Assembly: GCF_902499175.1 (NCBI RefSeq) | Contig: NZ_CABVQC010000049.1 | Span: forward strand, 1-64,000 | Direction: 5' to 3' | Length of the DNA: 64,000 nt | Source: Burkholderia aenigmatica | GTDB lineage: Bacteria > Pseudomonadota > Gammaproteobacteria > Burkholderiales > Burkholderiaceae | In this document: positions 1 through 8,565 of the stretch, in pieces | How positions within the stretch are numbered: position 1 is the stretch's first letter | Layout: every line of letters starts with the position of its first letter | Position numbers and translations under genes: made by a program | The notes under the pieces: generated by a model | The model's database searches: none | What the model saw: the letters and a program-made list of their open reading frames with translations, nothing else | Told to the model about the DNA's origin: nothing

Positions 1-686
1 CCGGCATCGCCGCGCTCACGGCCGAGGTCGACACCGCGGCACGCGTGCTCGACGCACCGGCCGCGCGCCTCATCGCGCGCGGCACGTCGCGGCTCGTGCA
101 GCTCGACGAAGTCGAGACACTGTTCGCATCGAACGCGCTCGTCGTCGATGCGTGCCGCCACACGGTGCGCGACGCGCGCACGACCGTGTCGCTCGCGCGG
201 CGGCCCGTGCTGTTCGTGCTCGCCCGCGCGCTCGGCGAGGCATGGCCGGCCGATGTGTCGCGCAACGCGCTCGTCGTGGCCGCGTTCCGCGCGAAACACG
301 CGGACGAATCGCATCGCGCGCGCCTGCGTGTCGAGATCGGCCGGCTGCGCGCGATGCTCAGGCCGCTCGCGAACGTCATTGCGACGCCGCGCGGCTTTGC
401 GCTCGAACCGCTCGGCATACGCGAGACCGTCGTCCTGGCGCGCCCGGTCGACGATCGCCACGCGGCCGTGCTCGCGCTCCTCGCCGATGGCGAAGCGTGG
501 TCGAGCTCCGCGCTCGCGCTGGCCCTCGGCGCAAGCCAGCGCACCGTGCAGCGCGCGCTCGACGCGCTCGCCGAAGCGGATAAGGTCCAGGCGCTCGGCC
601 GCGGCCGCGCGCGCCGCTGGATGACTCCGCCGCTGCCCGGTTTCGCGACGACCTTGTTACTCCCTGCCCCGCTGCCGGGCGATTAG
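1..686 (+). CDS. Winged-helix transcriptional regulator, C-terminal part (gene begins left of the window)
   Basis: The reading frame is open from the first complete codon of the window to a TAG at 684-686, so the true start lies outside. A GTG at 45 could serve as a start but has no clear ribosome site. The middle (RRPVLFVLARALGEAW through RLRVEIGRLRAML) looks like a winged-helix DNA-binding domain. The last 70 residues contain a second HTH-like segment (SSALALALGASQRTVQRALD) followed by basic residues, as in DeoR/ROK-type helices. No sensor domain is visible in the part present. The beta-propeller gene follows 31 bases downstream of the stop. A DNA-binding role is inferred from fold-like motifs; the target is unknown. 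Confidence 0.6.
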   Translation, partial: GIAALTAEVDTAARVLDAPAARLIARGTSRLVQLDEVETLFASNALVVDACRHTVRDARTTVSLARRPVLFVLARALGEAWPADVSRNALVVAAFRAKHADESHRARLRVEIGRLRAMLRPLANVIATPRGFALEPLGIRETVVLARPVDDRHAAVLALLADGEAWSSSALALALGASQRTVQRALDALAEADKVQALGRGRARRWMTPPLPGFATTLLLPAPLPGD

Positions 687-717
687 GATGACCTCACCGA
701 ACGACGAGGTGACGAAC

Positions 718-1404
718 ATGAAACGCTCCAGTGCAGAGATCCTTCGCGAATACGGCCCGTTTCCGGGCGTCGACGGCGTACACGGCGTCACGTTCGACGG
801 GCAGTACGTGTGGTACGCGTCCGGCGACAAGCTCAATGCGCTCGACCCGGAACGCGGCACGACGGTCCGCTCGCTCGACGTCGCCGCGCATGCGGGCACG
901 GCGTTCGACGGCCGCCACCTGTACCAGATCGTCGAGAACCGCATCGAGAAGATCGACCCCGAATCGGGCCGCGTGCTCGCGGCGATTCCCGCCCCCGGCG
1001 GCAGCGGCGATTCGGGACTGGCATGGGCGGAAGGCACGCTGTGGGTCGGCCAGTACCGCGAACGCAAGATTCATCAGGTGGATCCGCAATCGGGCACCGT
1101 GCTTCGCACGATCGAATCGAACCGCTTCGTCACCGGCGTGACGTGGGTCGACGGCGAGCTGTGGCACGGCACCTGGGAAGCCGACCAGGCCGACCTGCGG
1201 CACATCGATCCGCGCACGGGCCGCGTGCTCGAGCAGGTCGACATGCCGGCCGGCGTCGGCGTATCGGGGCTCGAATCGGACGGCCACGACCGCTTCTACT
1301 GCGGCGGCGGCAACAGCGGCACGTTGCGCACCGTGCGCCGACCCGCGCGGGCGCGGACGTCGGGCAACAACGCGGGAGCAGCGCCCGATTCTGCCGACGA
1401 ATGA
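718..1404 (+). CDS. Cytosolic beta-propeller protein of the glutamine-cyclotransferase / Vgb-like type
   Basis: A protein of 228 residues built from repeats of about 45 residues in which a hydrophobic strand leads to DP-(E/Q)-(R/S)-G-(T/R)-V, for example KIDPESGRVL, QVDPQSGTVL and HIDPRTGRVL. This is the pattern of six- or seven-bladed propellers related to glutamine cyclotransferase and virginiamycin B lyase. There is no signal peptide, so it is probably cytosolic. I chose the ATG at 718 because GAGGTGA sits just upstream; an in-frame ATG at 688 lacks a good ribosome site. The tail after the last blade is low-complexity. The enzymatic activity cannot be assigned; no catalytic residues of either enzyme were confirmed. 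Confidence 0.65.
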   Translation: MKRSSAEILREYGPFPGVDGVHGVTFDGQYVWYASGDKLNALDPERGTTVRSLDVAAHAGTAFDGRHLYQIVENRIEKIDPESGRVLAAIPAPGGSGDSGLAWAEGTLWVGQYRERKIHQVDPQSGTVLRTIESNRFVTGVTWVDGELWHGTWEADQADLRHIDPRTGRVLEQVDMPAGVGVSGLESDGHDRFYCGGGNSGTLRTVRRPARARTSGNNAGAAPDSADE

Positions 1405-1540
1405 TCCGCCGCCGGCCGCGATCGCTCCCGGGCGCAGCACGCCTGCGCCCCGCCCGGCACCGAGTGCAGGAATGAACAAGACGACGACGCAACGGCGTCG
1501 CTAAGATGCGCGCTCGTCAGTCATGTGTTCGGAGCGGTCG

Positions 1541-2524
1541 ATGCGGCGCGGTGTGGTCTATGGTGTCCTGGCAGGTGCCCTGTGGGGCATGGTGTTTCTC
1601 GTTCCGCGGCTGCTGACCGACTTCTCGCCGCTGCTGCTGAGCGCCGGCCGCTACGCGATGTACGGCCTCGTCTCGTTGGCAGCCGCGCTGCCGGCCGCCC
1701 GCTCGCTGCTCGCGCGGCTGACCCGCGAGGATCTCGTCGTGCTGGTCAGGCTCGCCGTCGTCGGCAACGTCGCGTACTACATGCTGCTGTCCGGCGCCGT
1801 GCACCTGATCGGCATCGCACCCAGCTCCCTGATCGTCGGCGTGCTGCCCGTCACGGTCACGCTCGCGGGCCTCGGCGACCACGGCGCCGTGCCGCTGCGG
1901 CGGCTCGCGGCCCCGCTCGCGCTGGTGATCGCGGGCATCGTCTGCATCAACGTCGACCTGTTCACGTCCGAGGCCGCGCATGCAACGACGCTCGGCCAGA
2001 AGCTCGCCGGGATTGCCTGCGCGGCCGGCGCGCTCGCGAGCTGGACCTGGTATGCGGTCGCGAACGCCCGCTATCTGCAGCGCCATCATCATTTCGGCGG
2101 CAACGAGTGGTCGGTGCTGTGGGGTGTCGTGACGGGCCTGATCGGCGGGCTCGTCTGGATCGCGATCCTCGCGCTGCCGGCCGGCACGGTGCAGGCAGCC
2201 GTCCCGGCGTCGCGCTGGCAGCTGTTCTGGCTGCTGAACCTCGTGCTCGCGATCGGCGCGTCGTGGCTCGGCAACGGGCTGTGGAATGCCGCGTCGAAGC
2301 GGCTGCCGCTCACGCTGTCGGGCCAGCTGATCGTGTTCGAAACCGTGTTCGCGATGCTTTACGCGTTCGTGTATGACCAGCGAATGCCGCATGCGCTCGA
2401 AATCGCCGCGCTGGTGCTACTGCTCGCGGGCGTCTACGGATCGGTGCGGCAGCACGGCAACACGCCCGCCGGCGGCGATACGTCGGGAAGCGCCCCGGCA
2501 AACGCGAACGCCGCGGCCCACTGA
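1541..2524 (+). CDS. EamA/DMT-family inner-membrane transporter
   Basis: A protein of about 327 residues with some ten hydrophobic segments in two halves, the arrangement of the drug/metabolite transporter superfamily (two EamA repeats). It starts MRRGVVYGVLAGALWGMVFL, the typical first helix with a GxxWG-like motif. The ATG at 1541 is preceded by GGAG at the right distance; an upstream ATG at 1523 is in frame but less well placed. The C-terminus is a short polar Gly/Ala/Asn tail. Substrates of this family range from amino acids to dyes and cannot be predicted here. It ends facing rnfH on the other strand. Confidence 0.8.
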   Translation: MRRGVVYGVLAGALWGMVFLVPRLLTDFSPLLLSAGRYAMYGLVSLAAALPAARSLLARLTREDLVVLVRLAVVGNVAYYMLLSGAVHLIGIAPSSLIVGVLPVTVTLAGLGDHGAVPLRRLAAPLALVIAGIVCINVDLFTSEAAHATTLGQKLAGIACAAGALASWTWYAVANARYLQRHHHFGGNEWSVLWGVVTGLIGGLVWIAILALPAGTVQAAVPASRWQLFWLLNLVLAIGASWLGNGLWNAASKRLPLTLSGQLIVFETVFAMLYAFVYDQRMPHALEIAALVLLLAGVYGSVRQHGNTPAGGDTSGSAPANANAAAH

Positions 2525-2537
2525 GCGCCGCGGCGTT
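2507..2537 (+). terminator. Hairpin overlapping the stop codon of the DMT transporter
   Basis: Perfect 10-bp arms at 2507-2516 and 2528-2537 with the TGA stop codon in the loop. Only two or three T residues follow, so it is a weak candidate terminator between two convergent genes. Confidence 0.35.
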
Positions 2538-2583
2538 TGATCAGACGAATCGGGACTGGAATCGCTAACCTGACCAGCCTGCG

Positions 2584-2907
2584 TCAGCGCGCGTCCTTGT
2601 GCATCCACTTGCGGCCCTCGATGGAGCCGGCGCGGCGCGACTTGTCGACGCGCCGCTGGCGCGCGAGCTTCGGATCGACGATCAACGGGCGGTAGATTTC
2701 GACACGGTCGTGGTCGGCGAGCGGCGCGTCGAGCGGCGCAAGCTTGCCGTACACGCCCGTCTTCGCGTTCGCGAGATCGATTTCCGGGTGCAGCGCGAGC
2801 ACGCCGCTCGCGTCGATCGCCGAACGAACGGTCGCCCCTTCGGGCAGCGACAGCGGAATCAGCGTCTGGCGATCCGGCAGCGCGTAGCAGACTTCGATCG
2901 ACAGCAT
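2584..2907 (-). CDS. rnfH: RnfH-family ubiquitin-like protein (RatB)
   Basis: A protein of 107 residues of the RnfH/UPF0125 family, a beta-grasp (ubiquitin-like) fold. It opens MLSIEVCYALPDRQTLIPL and contains the family region KLAPLDAPLADHDRVEIYRPL, followed by a basic tail after the fold. It begins four bases after the stop of ratA, and AAGGGGTGA precedes its ATG, so the two are probably translated from one message. In E. coli the homologous pair yfjG-yfjF also lies divergent from smpB. The molecular role is not established; despite the name no rnf electron-transport genes are nearby. Confidence 0.9.
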   Translation of the reverse strand: MLSIEVCYALPDRQTLIPLSLPEGATVRSAIDASGVLALHPEIDLANAKTGVYGKLAPLDAPLADHDRVEIYRPLIVDPKLARQRRVDKSRRAGSIEGRKWMHKDAR

Positions 2908-2911
2908 CGCG

Positions 2912-3349
2912 TCACCCCTTCCCGTAGCGCTGGTCGGCGCGCTTCACGAACGAATCGACGAATGTGTTCGCGATGTGGCTGAACACGGGCCCGATGATCT
3001 TCTCGAGCAGGATGCTCGAGAATTCGTAGTGCAGCGCGAATTCGATCTTGCACGCATCGGCACGCAGCGCCGTGAAGCGCCACGAGCCCGTGAACTTCTT
3101 GAACGGGCCGTCCGTGAACTCCATGTCGATCCGCGTCGGGCGCTGCTGCGTGTTGCGCGTCGCGAAATGCTGCTTGATGCCTTTGAAGTTGATGTCGATG
3201 CGCGCTTCCATCCCGCTCTCGTCCTGACGGCGAATCTCGACGCCGCCGCACCAGGGCAGGAAATTGGGGTAGTCGGCCACGTCGGTGACGAGGTCGAACA
3301 TCTGTTCCGCCGAATGACGGATCAATACGGTTTTCTGGACATCTGCCAT
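2912..3349 (-). CDS. ratA: RatA / COQ10-like SRPBCC (START-fold) protein
   Basis: A protein of 145 residues, full length for the RatA/YfjG family. The start MADVQKTVLIRHSAEQMFDL and the segment VADYPNFLPWCGGVEI are the family hallmark. The fold is a hydrophobic-pocket SRPBCC domain related to the ubiquinone-binding Coq10. E. coli RatA has been described as a toxin that blocks 70S ribosome assembly, while other members look like ubiquinone chaperones; the sequence does not separate these roles. It is transcribed divergently from smpB across about 100 bases and leads into rnfH. Confidence 0.9.
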   Translation of the reverse strand: MADVQKTVLIRHSAEQMFDLVTDVADYPNFLPWCGGVEIRRQDESGMEARIDINFKGIKQHFATRNTQQRPTRIDMEFTDGPFKKFTGSWRFTALRADACKIEFALHYEFSSILLEKIIGPVFSHIANTFVDSFVKRADQRYGKG

Positions 3350-3447
3350 AAATCGCGCGGCATCGCTTAAGGTGAGAACGCAAGCCGGGCGATTCCCGCC
3401 CCGCTTTGCTAAAATCGTGATTTTAAACGAGTTGGCCCGATCCTTTC

Positions 3448-3894
3448 ATGAGCATCATCGACAACAGGAAAGCGCACTTCGATTATCACATCGAGGAACG
3501 CTACGAGGCGGGGCTCGTGCTCGAGGGCTGGGAAGTCAAGGCGCTGCGCGCCGGGCGCGGCCAGATCAGGGAAGGTTACGTCGTGATCAAGCACGCCGAG
3601 ATCTTCCTGATCGGCACCCATATCAGCCCGCTGCCCGAGGCTTCGACCCACATCACGCCCGACCCGGTTCGCACGCGCAAGCTGCTGCTGCACCGCGAGG
3701 AAATCAAGAAGCTGATCGGCAAGGTCGAGCAGCGCGGCTACACGCTCGTGCCGCTGAACTTCCACTACAAGGGCGGTCGCGTGAAGTGCGACATCGCGCT
3801 CGCGAAGGGCAAGAAGCTGCACGACAAGCGCGAAACCGAGAAGAAGCGCGACTGGGAACGCGAAAAGGCCCGCATCATGCGCGCCGGCACCTGA
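3448..3894 (+). CDS. smpB: SsrA-binding protein SmpB
   Basis: A protein of 148 residues matching the usual SmpB length. It contains the conserved opening ([21 protein letters not shown]), the [11 protein letters not shown] segment that contacts tmRNA, and the basic tail [20 protein letters not shown] that inserts into the ribosomal mRNA channel. SmpB carries tmRNA to stalled ribosomes for trans-translation. The tmRNA gene itself is not visible in this window. A TAAAAT hexamer at 3410-3415 could be its -10 element. A perfect hairpin follows the gene. Confidence 0.97.
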   Translation: MSIIDNRKAHFDYHIEERYEAGLVLEGWEVKALRAGRGQIREGYVVIKHAEIFLIGTHISPLPEASTHITPDPVRTRKLLLHREEIKKLIGKVEQRGYTLVPLNFHYKGGRVKCDIALAKGKKLHDKRETEKKRDWEREKARIMRAGT

Positions 3895-3916
3895 CGCGCG
3901 CGACGCGCTTCGCAAA

Positions 3917-3947
3917 CGACACGGCCCGCTCGAAGCGGGCCGTGTCG
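3917..3947 (+). terminator. Perfect 14-bp hairpin after smpB
   Basis: Arms 3917-3930 and 3934-3947 are fully complementary around a 3-base loop, starting 23 bases after the smpB stop. The following bases are CTTTGGG, so the T tract is short. Confidence 0.55.
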
Positions 3948-4020
3948 CTTTGGGCCAGGTGAATCGGGCGCGTCGGCTACAAGGGCGACACTCGGCGCGC
4001 CACACCACCCGTTTCAACTG

Positions 4021-4044
4021 AAGAAAGGCGCCGACAACGGCGCC
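4021..4044 (-). terminator. Terminator after the SPFH gene (minus strand)
   Basis: GGCGCCG arms at 4027-4033 and 4038-4044 enclose a 4-base loop. Read on the minus strand the stem is followed by TTTCTT. It lies about 90 bases past the stop of the SPFH-protein gene. Confidence 0.5.
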
Positions 4045-4132
4045 GCACGGGCATCATCCGCGCCCGGCTCCGCGACGATTCGCCGCACGCCGATCGCACG
4101 TGGCAGCCGCCTGCGCGCCGCGCACGTCCGAC

Positions 4133-5068
4133 TCAGGCCTTCCCGCCCGAAGCCGCGCCCGCGCTCTTGACGATCGTCAGCGCCGACGAGATCGCGGTGC
4201 CGAGATCCGACAGGTTCGCCGGCACGATCAGCGTGTTGCCCTGCTTCGCGAGATTCGAGAATGCGCTGACATACTGCTCGGCCACCTTCAGGTTCACCGC
4301 GTCCATCCCGCCCTGCGATTGCATCGCGTTCGCGATCTTCTGGATCGCCTGCGCGTTCGCTTCGGCCACCGCCAGAATCGCGGCCGCTTCGCCCTGCGCC
4401 TGGTTGATCGCGGCCTGCCGCTCGCCTTCGGATTTCTGGATCGCCGCTTCGCGCGCGCCCGACGCGAGGTTGATCTGCTCCTGCTTGCGGCCTTCGGATG
4501 CGGCGATCAGCGCGCGCTTTTCACGCTCCGCGGTGATCTGCGCCTGCATCGCGTGCAGGATTTCCTTCGGCGGCGTCAGGTCCTTGATCTCGTAGCGCAG
4601 GACCTTCACCCCCCAGTTCGCCGCAGCCTGATCCAGCGCCGACACGATGTTGTGGTTGATGAAGTCGCGCTCCTCGAACGTCTTGTCGAGCTCGAGCTTG
4701 CCGACCACGGAGCGCAACGTGGTTTGCGCGAGCTGCGTGATCGCGAGCACGAAGTTGCTCGACCCGTACGACGCCTTCATCGGATCGGTCACCTGGAAGT
4801 ACAGCACGCCGTCGACCTGCAACTGCGTGTTGTCGCGCGTGATACAGACCTGGCTCGGTACGTCGAGCGGAATTTCCTTCAGCACGTGCCGGTACGCGAT
4901 GCGATCGACGAACGGCAGCACGATATTGAGACCCGGCGACAGCGTCGCGTGATAGCGCCCGAAGCGCTCGAGCACCCATGCATGCTGCTGCGGCACGATC
5001 TTCACCGTCTTCGACACGATCACGATCGCGATGACGAGCAGAACCACCCAGATGATCAGCGAATCCAT
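4133..5068 (-). CDS. SPFH/band-7 (stomatin-like, QmcA-type) membrane protein
   Basis: A protein of 311 residues with one N-terminal membrane helix (DSLIIWVVLLVIAIVIVSKT), followed by an SPFH/PHB domain starting at KIVPQQHAWVLERFGRYH. A long charged helical region follows (REKRALIAASEGRKQEQ) and predicts oligomerisation by coiled coil. Such proteins form large ring or cage assemblies in the membrane, often with FtsH-type proteases. The gene lies 33 bases after the NfeD-family gene, its usual partner, so the two are likely one operon. The C-terminus is Ala/Gly-rich. Confidence 0.92.
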   Translation of the reverse strand: MDSLIIWVVLLVIAIVIVSKTVKIVPQQHAWVLERFGRYHATLSPGLNIVLPFVDRIAYRHVLKEIPLDVPSQVCITRDNTQLQVDGVLYFQVTDPMKASYGSSNFVLAITQLAQTTLRSVVGKLELDKTFEERDFINHNIVSALDQAAANWGVKVLRYEIKDLTPPKEILHAMQAQITAEREKRALIAASEGRKQEQINLASGAREAAIQKSEGERQAAINQAQGEAAAILAVAEANAQAIQKIANAMQSQGGMDAVNLKVAEQYVSAFSNLAKQGNTLIVPANLSDLGTAISSALTIVKSAGAASGGKA

Positions 5069-5101
5069 GAAGTATTCCCTCCTTGTTGTATCGGCGGACG
5101 A

Positions 5102-5536
5102 TCAGCCCGCGGGTTTCGCTACGACCACGAGACAATTGCCGCGCACGGCACTCACCTGATACACGTGCGCATCGTCGCGCTCGCCGTTCGCGAGCTCGAC
5201 GTCCCAGTCGGCACCGCGATACTGCACGCGCGCGCGGCCGTCACGCCACGCGTCGACCGTGACGGTCGCGCCGATATCGAGATTGACGTCGGGATTGGTC
5301 GACGTGTCGCGCTTCTGCTTGCGGCCGAGCCCCGAACGCCGCAACACGATCATCGCGACGATCGCGACCACGGCCGCCGCGCCGAACTGCACGTGCGGCG
5401 CGAAACCGGCCAGCTGCAGCAGCCCGCCCGCGAGAAAGCCGAGCGCGATCATCAGCAGATAAAACGTGCCCGTCAGCAACTCGGCCACGACCAGCACGCC
5501 CACCGCGACCCACCAGAACAGATGCCCCGACATCAT
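5102..5536 (-). CDS. NfeD-family membrane protein, partner of the SPFH protein
   Basis: A short NfeD of 144 residues. Two or three hydrophobic helices (HLFWWVAVGVLVVAELLTG; FYLLMIALGFLAGGLLQL; FGAAAVVAIVAMIVLRRSG) precede a C-terminal OB-fold domain (IGATVTVDAWRDGRARVQY to the end). The serine-protease domain of long NfeD proteins is absent. Two adjacent ATG codons occur; GGAG lies six bases before the first (5536), which I use. NfeD OB domains are thought to work with SPFH partners in membrane quality control; that role is inferred from family pairing. Confidence 0.88.
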   Translation of the reverse strand: MMSGHLFWWVAVGVLVVAELLTGTFYLLMIALGFLAGGLLQLAGFAPHVQFGAAAVVAIVAMIVLRRSGLGRKQKRDTSTNPDVNLDIGATVTVDAWRDGRARVQYRGADWDVELANGERDDAHVYQVSAVRGNCLVVVAKPAG

Positions 5537-5680
5537 TGTGGTCTCCAGAAAAACATCCTCCGCGTTCACTTGCGTGGCATAGAACCAGAATACGCGCTGA
5601 AGCGCTGTTCCGGATCGATTTGTTCGCGGCTCCCGAGAGAGCGGTCGGCACGCTTGGGGCGGCCCGGTTCGTACCGACAA

Positions 5681-5712
5681 ACAAAAACACCCCGGTGTCT
5701 ACCGGGGTGTTT
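5681..5712 (-). terminator. Rho-independent terminator of ppsA
   Basis: A 12-bp perfect stem (5685-5696 with 5701-5712) and a 4-base loop. On the minus strand it is followed by a run of five T, then GTTTG. It sits about 80 bases past the ppsA stop. Confidence 0.8.
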
Positions 5713-5789
5713 ATAGCATGAACCTTGCAATTTGCCTTCATTGAAAGAGCAGCAGCGCCGCTCCTTCGTCGGTGGCAAGTTGCCGACCG

Positions 5790-8189
5790 TTACTTCCGGT
5801 TGGCGAGCGCCTGCCACGTATCGATGATCGTGTCGGGGTTCAGCGAGATCGACACGATGCCTTCGTCCGTCAGCCATTGCGCGAAGTCCGGGTGATCGGA
5901 CGGGCCCTGGCCGCAGATGCCGACGTACTTGCCCATCTTGCGACAGGTGTCGATCGCGCGCTTCAGCAGGAACTTGACGGCCGGGTCACGTTCATCGAAG
6001 TCGACAGCCAGCAGTTCCATGCCCGAGTCGCGGTCGAGGCCGAGCGTGAGCTGCGTGAGGTCGTTCGAACCGATCGAGAAACCATCGAAGTGCTCCAGGA
6101 ACTCTTCGGCGAGGATCGCGTTGGTCGGGACTTCGCACATCATCACGAGGCGCAGGCCGTTTTCGCCGCGCTTCAGGCCGAACTTCTCGAGCAGGCCGAC
6201 GACGCGCTCCGCCTGCTTCACGGTACGCACGAACGGCACCATGATCTCGACGTTGGTCAGGCCCATCTCGTCGCGCACGCGCTTCAGTGCACGGCACTCC
6301 ATCTCAAACGCCTGCGCGAAGTCTTCAGCGATGTAACGCGACGCGCCGCGGAAACCCAGCATCGGGTTTTCCTCGTCCGGCTCGTAACGCGAACCGCCGA
6401 TCAGCTTCTTGTACTCGTTCGACTTGAAGTCGGACAGACGCACGATCACGGGCTTCGGATAGAACGCCGCCGCGATCGTCGCGACACCTTCCGTCAGCTT
6501 GTCGACGTAGAACTGACGCGGCGATGCGTGACCGCGCGCGACGCTCTCGACCGCCTTCTTCAGGTCCTGGTCGATGTTCGGGTACTCGAGGATCGCCTTC
6601 GGGTGGACACCGATGTTGTTGTTGATGATGAACTCGAGACGCGCGAGACCCACACCGCCGTTCGGCAGTTGCGAGAAGTCGAACGCGAGCTGCGGGTTGC
6701 CGACGTTCATCATGATCTTGACCGGGATTTCCGGCAGCTCGCCGCGCTGCACTTCCGTGACTTCCGTCTCGAGCAGGCCGTCGTAGATCTTGCCTTCGTC
6801 GCCTTCCGCACACGACACGGTGACGAGCGCGCCGTCCTTCAGGATGTCGGTCGCATCGCCGCAGCCGACGACTGCCGGCACGCCGAGCTCACGCGCGATG
6901 ATCGCCGCGTGGCAGGTCCGGCCGCCGCGGTTCGTGACGATCGCGGCTGCACGCTTCATCACCGGCTCCCAGTTCGGGTCGGTCATGTCGGCCACCAGCA
7001 CGTCGCCCGGCTGCACGCGTTCCATTTCCGACGGATCCTGGATCACGCGCACGGGGCCCGCACCGATCTTCTGGCCGATCGCGCGGCCCGTTGCCAACAC
7101 CTGCGACTGGCCCTTCAGCTTGAAGCGCTGCTCGGCCTTGCCGGTTGCCTGGCTCTTCACCGTTTCCGGGCGTGCCTGCAGGATGAAGATCTTGCCGTCG
7201 CGGCCGTCCTTGCCCCACTCGATGTCCATCGGACGCTGGTAGTGCTTCTCGATGATGACCGCGTACTTCGCCAGCTCGATCACGTCTTCGTCGGTGATCG
7301 AGTAGCGGTTGCGCTGTTCGTGCGGCACGTCGACCGTCTTCACGCGGCCCGGCTCGCCCGGCTGCGTGAATTCCATCTTGATCAGCTTCGAGCCGATCGA
7401 GCGGCGGATGATCGGGTACTTGTCCTGTGCGAGCGTCGTCTTGAACACGTAGAACTCGTCCGGGTTCACAGCACCCTGCACGACGGTTTCGCCCAGGCCG
7501 TAGCTCGACGTGATGAACACGGCGTCCTTGAAGCCCGATTCGGTGTCGATCGTGAACATCACGCCGGCGGCGCCGACGTCCGAGCGGACCATGCGCTGCA
7601 CACCGGCCGACAGGGCGACTTCCGCGTGCGTGAAGCCCTTGTGCACGCGGTACGAGATCGCGCGGTCGTTATACAGCGACGCGAACACGTGCTTCATGCG
7701 GTCGAGCACGTCTTCGATGCCGACGACGTTCAGGTACGACTCCTGCTGGCCGGCGAACGATGCGTCGGGCAGGTCTTCCGCGGTAGCGGACGAACGCACG
7801 GCGAACGACAGTTCGCCCGGCGAGCTGTTCTTCAGGACTTCGAACTGCTCGCGGATTTCCTGCTCGAGACGTGCCTGCATCGGCGCATCGACGATCCATT
7901 TGCGGATTTCGGCACCGGCTTCGGCGAGCGCCTTCACGTCGTCGATGTCGAGCGACTCGAGACGCTTGGCGATGCGATCGGTAAGGTCGTTGTGCTTGAG
8001 GAAATCACGGAACGCGAGCGCGGTCGTGGCGAAACCGGTGGGCACACGAACGCCTGCTTCGGAAAGCTGGCTGATCATTTCGCCAAGCGACGCATTCTTG
8101 CCGCCGACGATCTCCACATCGGTCATCCGCAACTGCTCGAACGGAATTACATACGCCTGGTCCTTTGCGACGTTTGCTGCGTTAGTCAT
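5790..8189 (-). CDS. ppsA: Phosphoenolpyruvate synthase (pyruvate, water dikinase)
   Basis: A protein of 799 residues, the normal PpsA length. It converts pyruvate and ATP to PEP, AMP and phosphate in gluconeogenesis. The N-terminal ATP-grasp domain contains [10 protein letters not shown] and the phosphate-binding region [20 protein letters not shown]. The swivelling phosphohistidine domain carries [14 protein letters not shown] with the catalytic His near residue 427. The C-terminal PEP-binding barrel has [15 protein letters not shown] and the [14 protein letters not shown] signature. I chose the ATG at 8189 because AGGGG lies six bases upstream; the frame is open 39 bases further. The divergent gene ppsR encodes its dedicated regulator. 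Confidence 0.97.
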   Translation of the reverse strand: MTNAANVAKDQAYVIPFEQLRMTDVEIVGGKNASLGEMISQLSEAGVRVPTGFATTALAFRDFLKHNDLTDRIAKRLESLDIDDVKALAEAGAEIRKWIVDAPMQARLEQEIREQFEVLKNSSPGELSFAVRSSATAEDLPDASFAGQQESYLNVVGIEDVLDRMKHVFASLYNDRAISYRVHKGFTHAEVALSAGVQRMVRSDVGAAGVMFTIDTESGFKDAVFITSSYGLGETVVQGAVNPDEFYVFKTTLAQDKYPIIRRSIGSKLIKMEFTQPGEPGRVKTVDVPHEQRNRYSITDEDVIELAKYAVIIEKHYQRPMDIEWGKDGRDGKIFILQARPETVKSQATGKAEQRFKLKGQSQVLATGRAIGQKIGAGPVRVIQDPSEMERVQPGDVLVADMTDPNWEPVMKRAAAIVTNRGGRTCHAAIIARELGVPAVVGCGDATDILKDGALVTVSCAEGDEGKIYDGLLETEVTEVQRGELPEIPVKIMMNVGNPQLAFDFSQLPNGGVGLARLEFIINNNIGVHPKAILEYPNIDQDLKKAVESVARGHASPRQFYVDKLTEGVATIAAAFYPKPVIVRLSDFKSNEYKKLIGGSRYEPDEENPMLGFRGASRYIAEDFAQAFEMECRALKRVRDEMGLTNVEIMVPFVRTVKQAERVVGLLEKFGLKRGENGLRLVMMCEVPTNAILAEEFLEHFDGFSIGSNDLTQLTLGLDRDSGMELLAVDFDERDPAVKFLLKRAIDTCRKMGKYVGICGQGPSDHPDFAQWLTDEGIVSISLNPDTIIDTWQALANRK

Positions 8190-8565
8190 ACAAGCCCCTA
8201 AGTGTGAAAAAAATGCTCGATTGCGCAAGTGGGCTCGGACGCGGGCGCTTGCAAAAAGGCGCGGCGCGTCTTGCGCAACCTGTTAGATAAACAATCGCAG
8301 CGACGGAAAATCTTCCGACCCGATTTGCAAAAATCCCGGCAGAAGGGCGATATTTGCAGACGAATCGCCAAACTTGCCGGGAATTTTGGAATCGCGCGGC
8401 GTAGCATGGGGCGCCGTTCGCGCCCTGCCCCCGCAATTGCTTATCCAACAGGTTGCCGCTATTCTACCGTGCCGGCTGCCGGATGTGGCGCGACCTTGTC
8501 ACTGCGTCTGGAGGCGAACCTCCAGCCGCCCGCGCAACCGCCCTTCACGTTCGACGCCCAGATTC
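8190..8565. promoter_or_regulatory. Divergent ppsA/ppsR control region without genes
   Basis: 376 bases between the two start codons. It holds three sets of inverted repeats: outer arms of 16 bases (8275-8290 and 8441-8456, one mismatch); a middle pair of 13 bases (8329-8341 and 8375-8387, one mismatch); and an inner pair of 6 bases (8346-8351 and 8364-8369). The middle and inner pairs nest to form a possible 59-base stem-loop. I could not place -10/-35 boxes with confidence. Confidence 0.5.
8275..8456. repeat. Distant inverted repeat flanking the centre of the ppsA/ppsR region
   Basis: The left arm 8275-8290 reads GCAACCTGTTAGATAA. The right arm 8441-8456, read on the minus strand, is GCAACCTGTTGGATAA. 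Fifteen of sixteen positions agree, with 150 bases between the arms. Two copies of one operator facing opposite promoters would give this pattern; chance cannot be excluded. Confidence 0.5.

Noticed and set aside
3895-4132. A tmRNA (ssrA) gene next to smpB
   Set aside because: No tRNA-like ends or tag-coding sequence could be recognised there; the interval holds only hairpin terminators.
5772-8201. An 809-codon open frame opposite ppsA
   Set aside because: Antisense shadow of a well-supported PEP synthase; it has no ribosome site or domain.
8374-8565. A 64-residue N-terminal extension of PpsR from an upstream ATG
   Set aside because: The extension is Arg/Pro-rich without conservation to the family, and the known N-terminus MLPTVFIVSDGTG begins at 8566.
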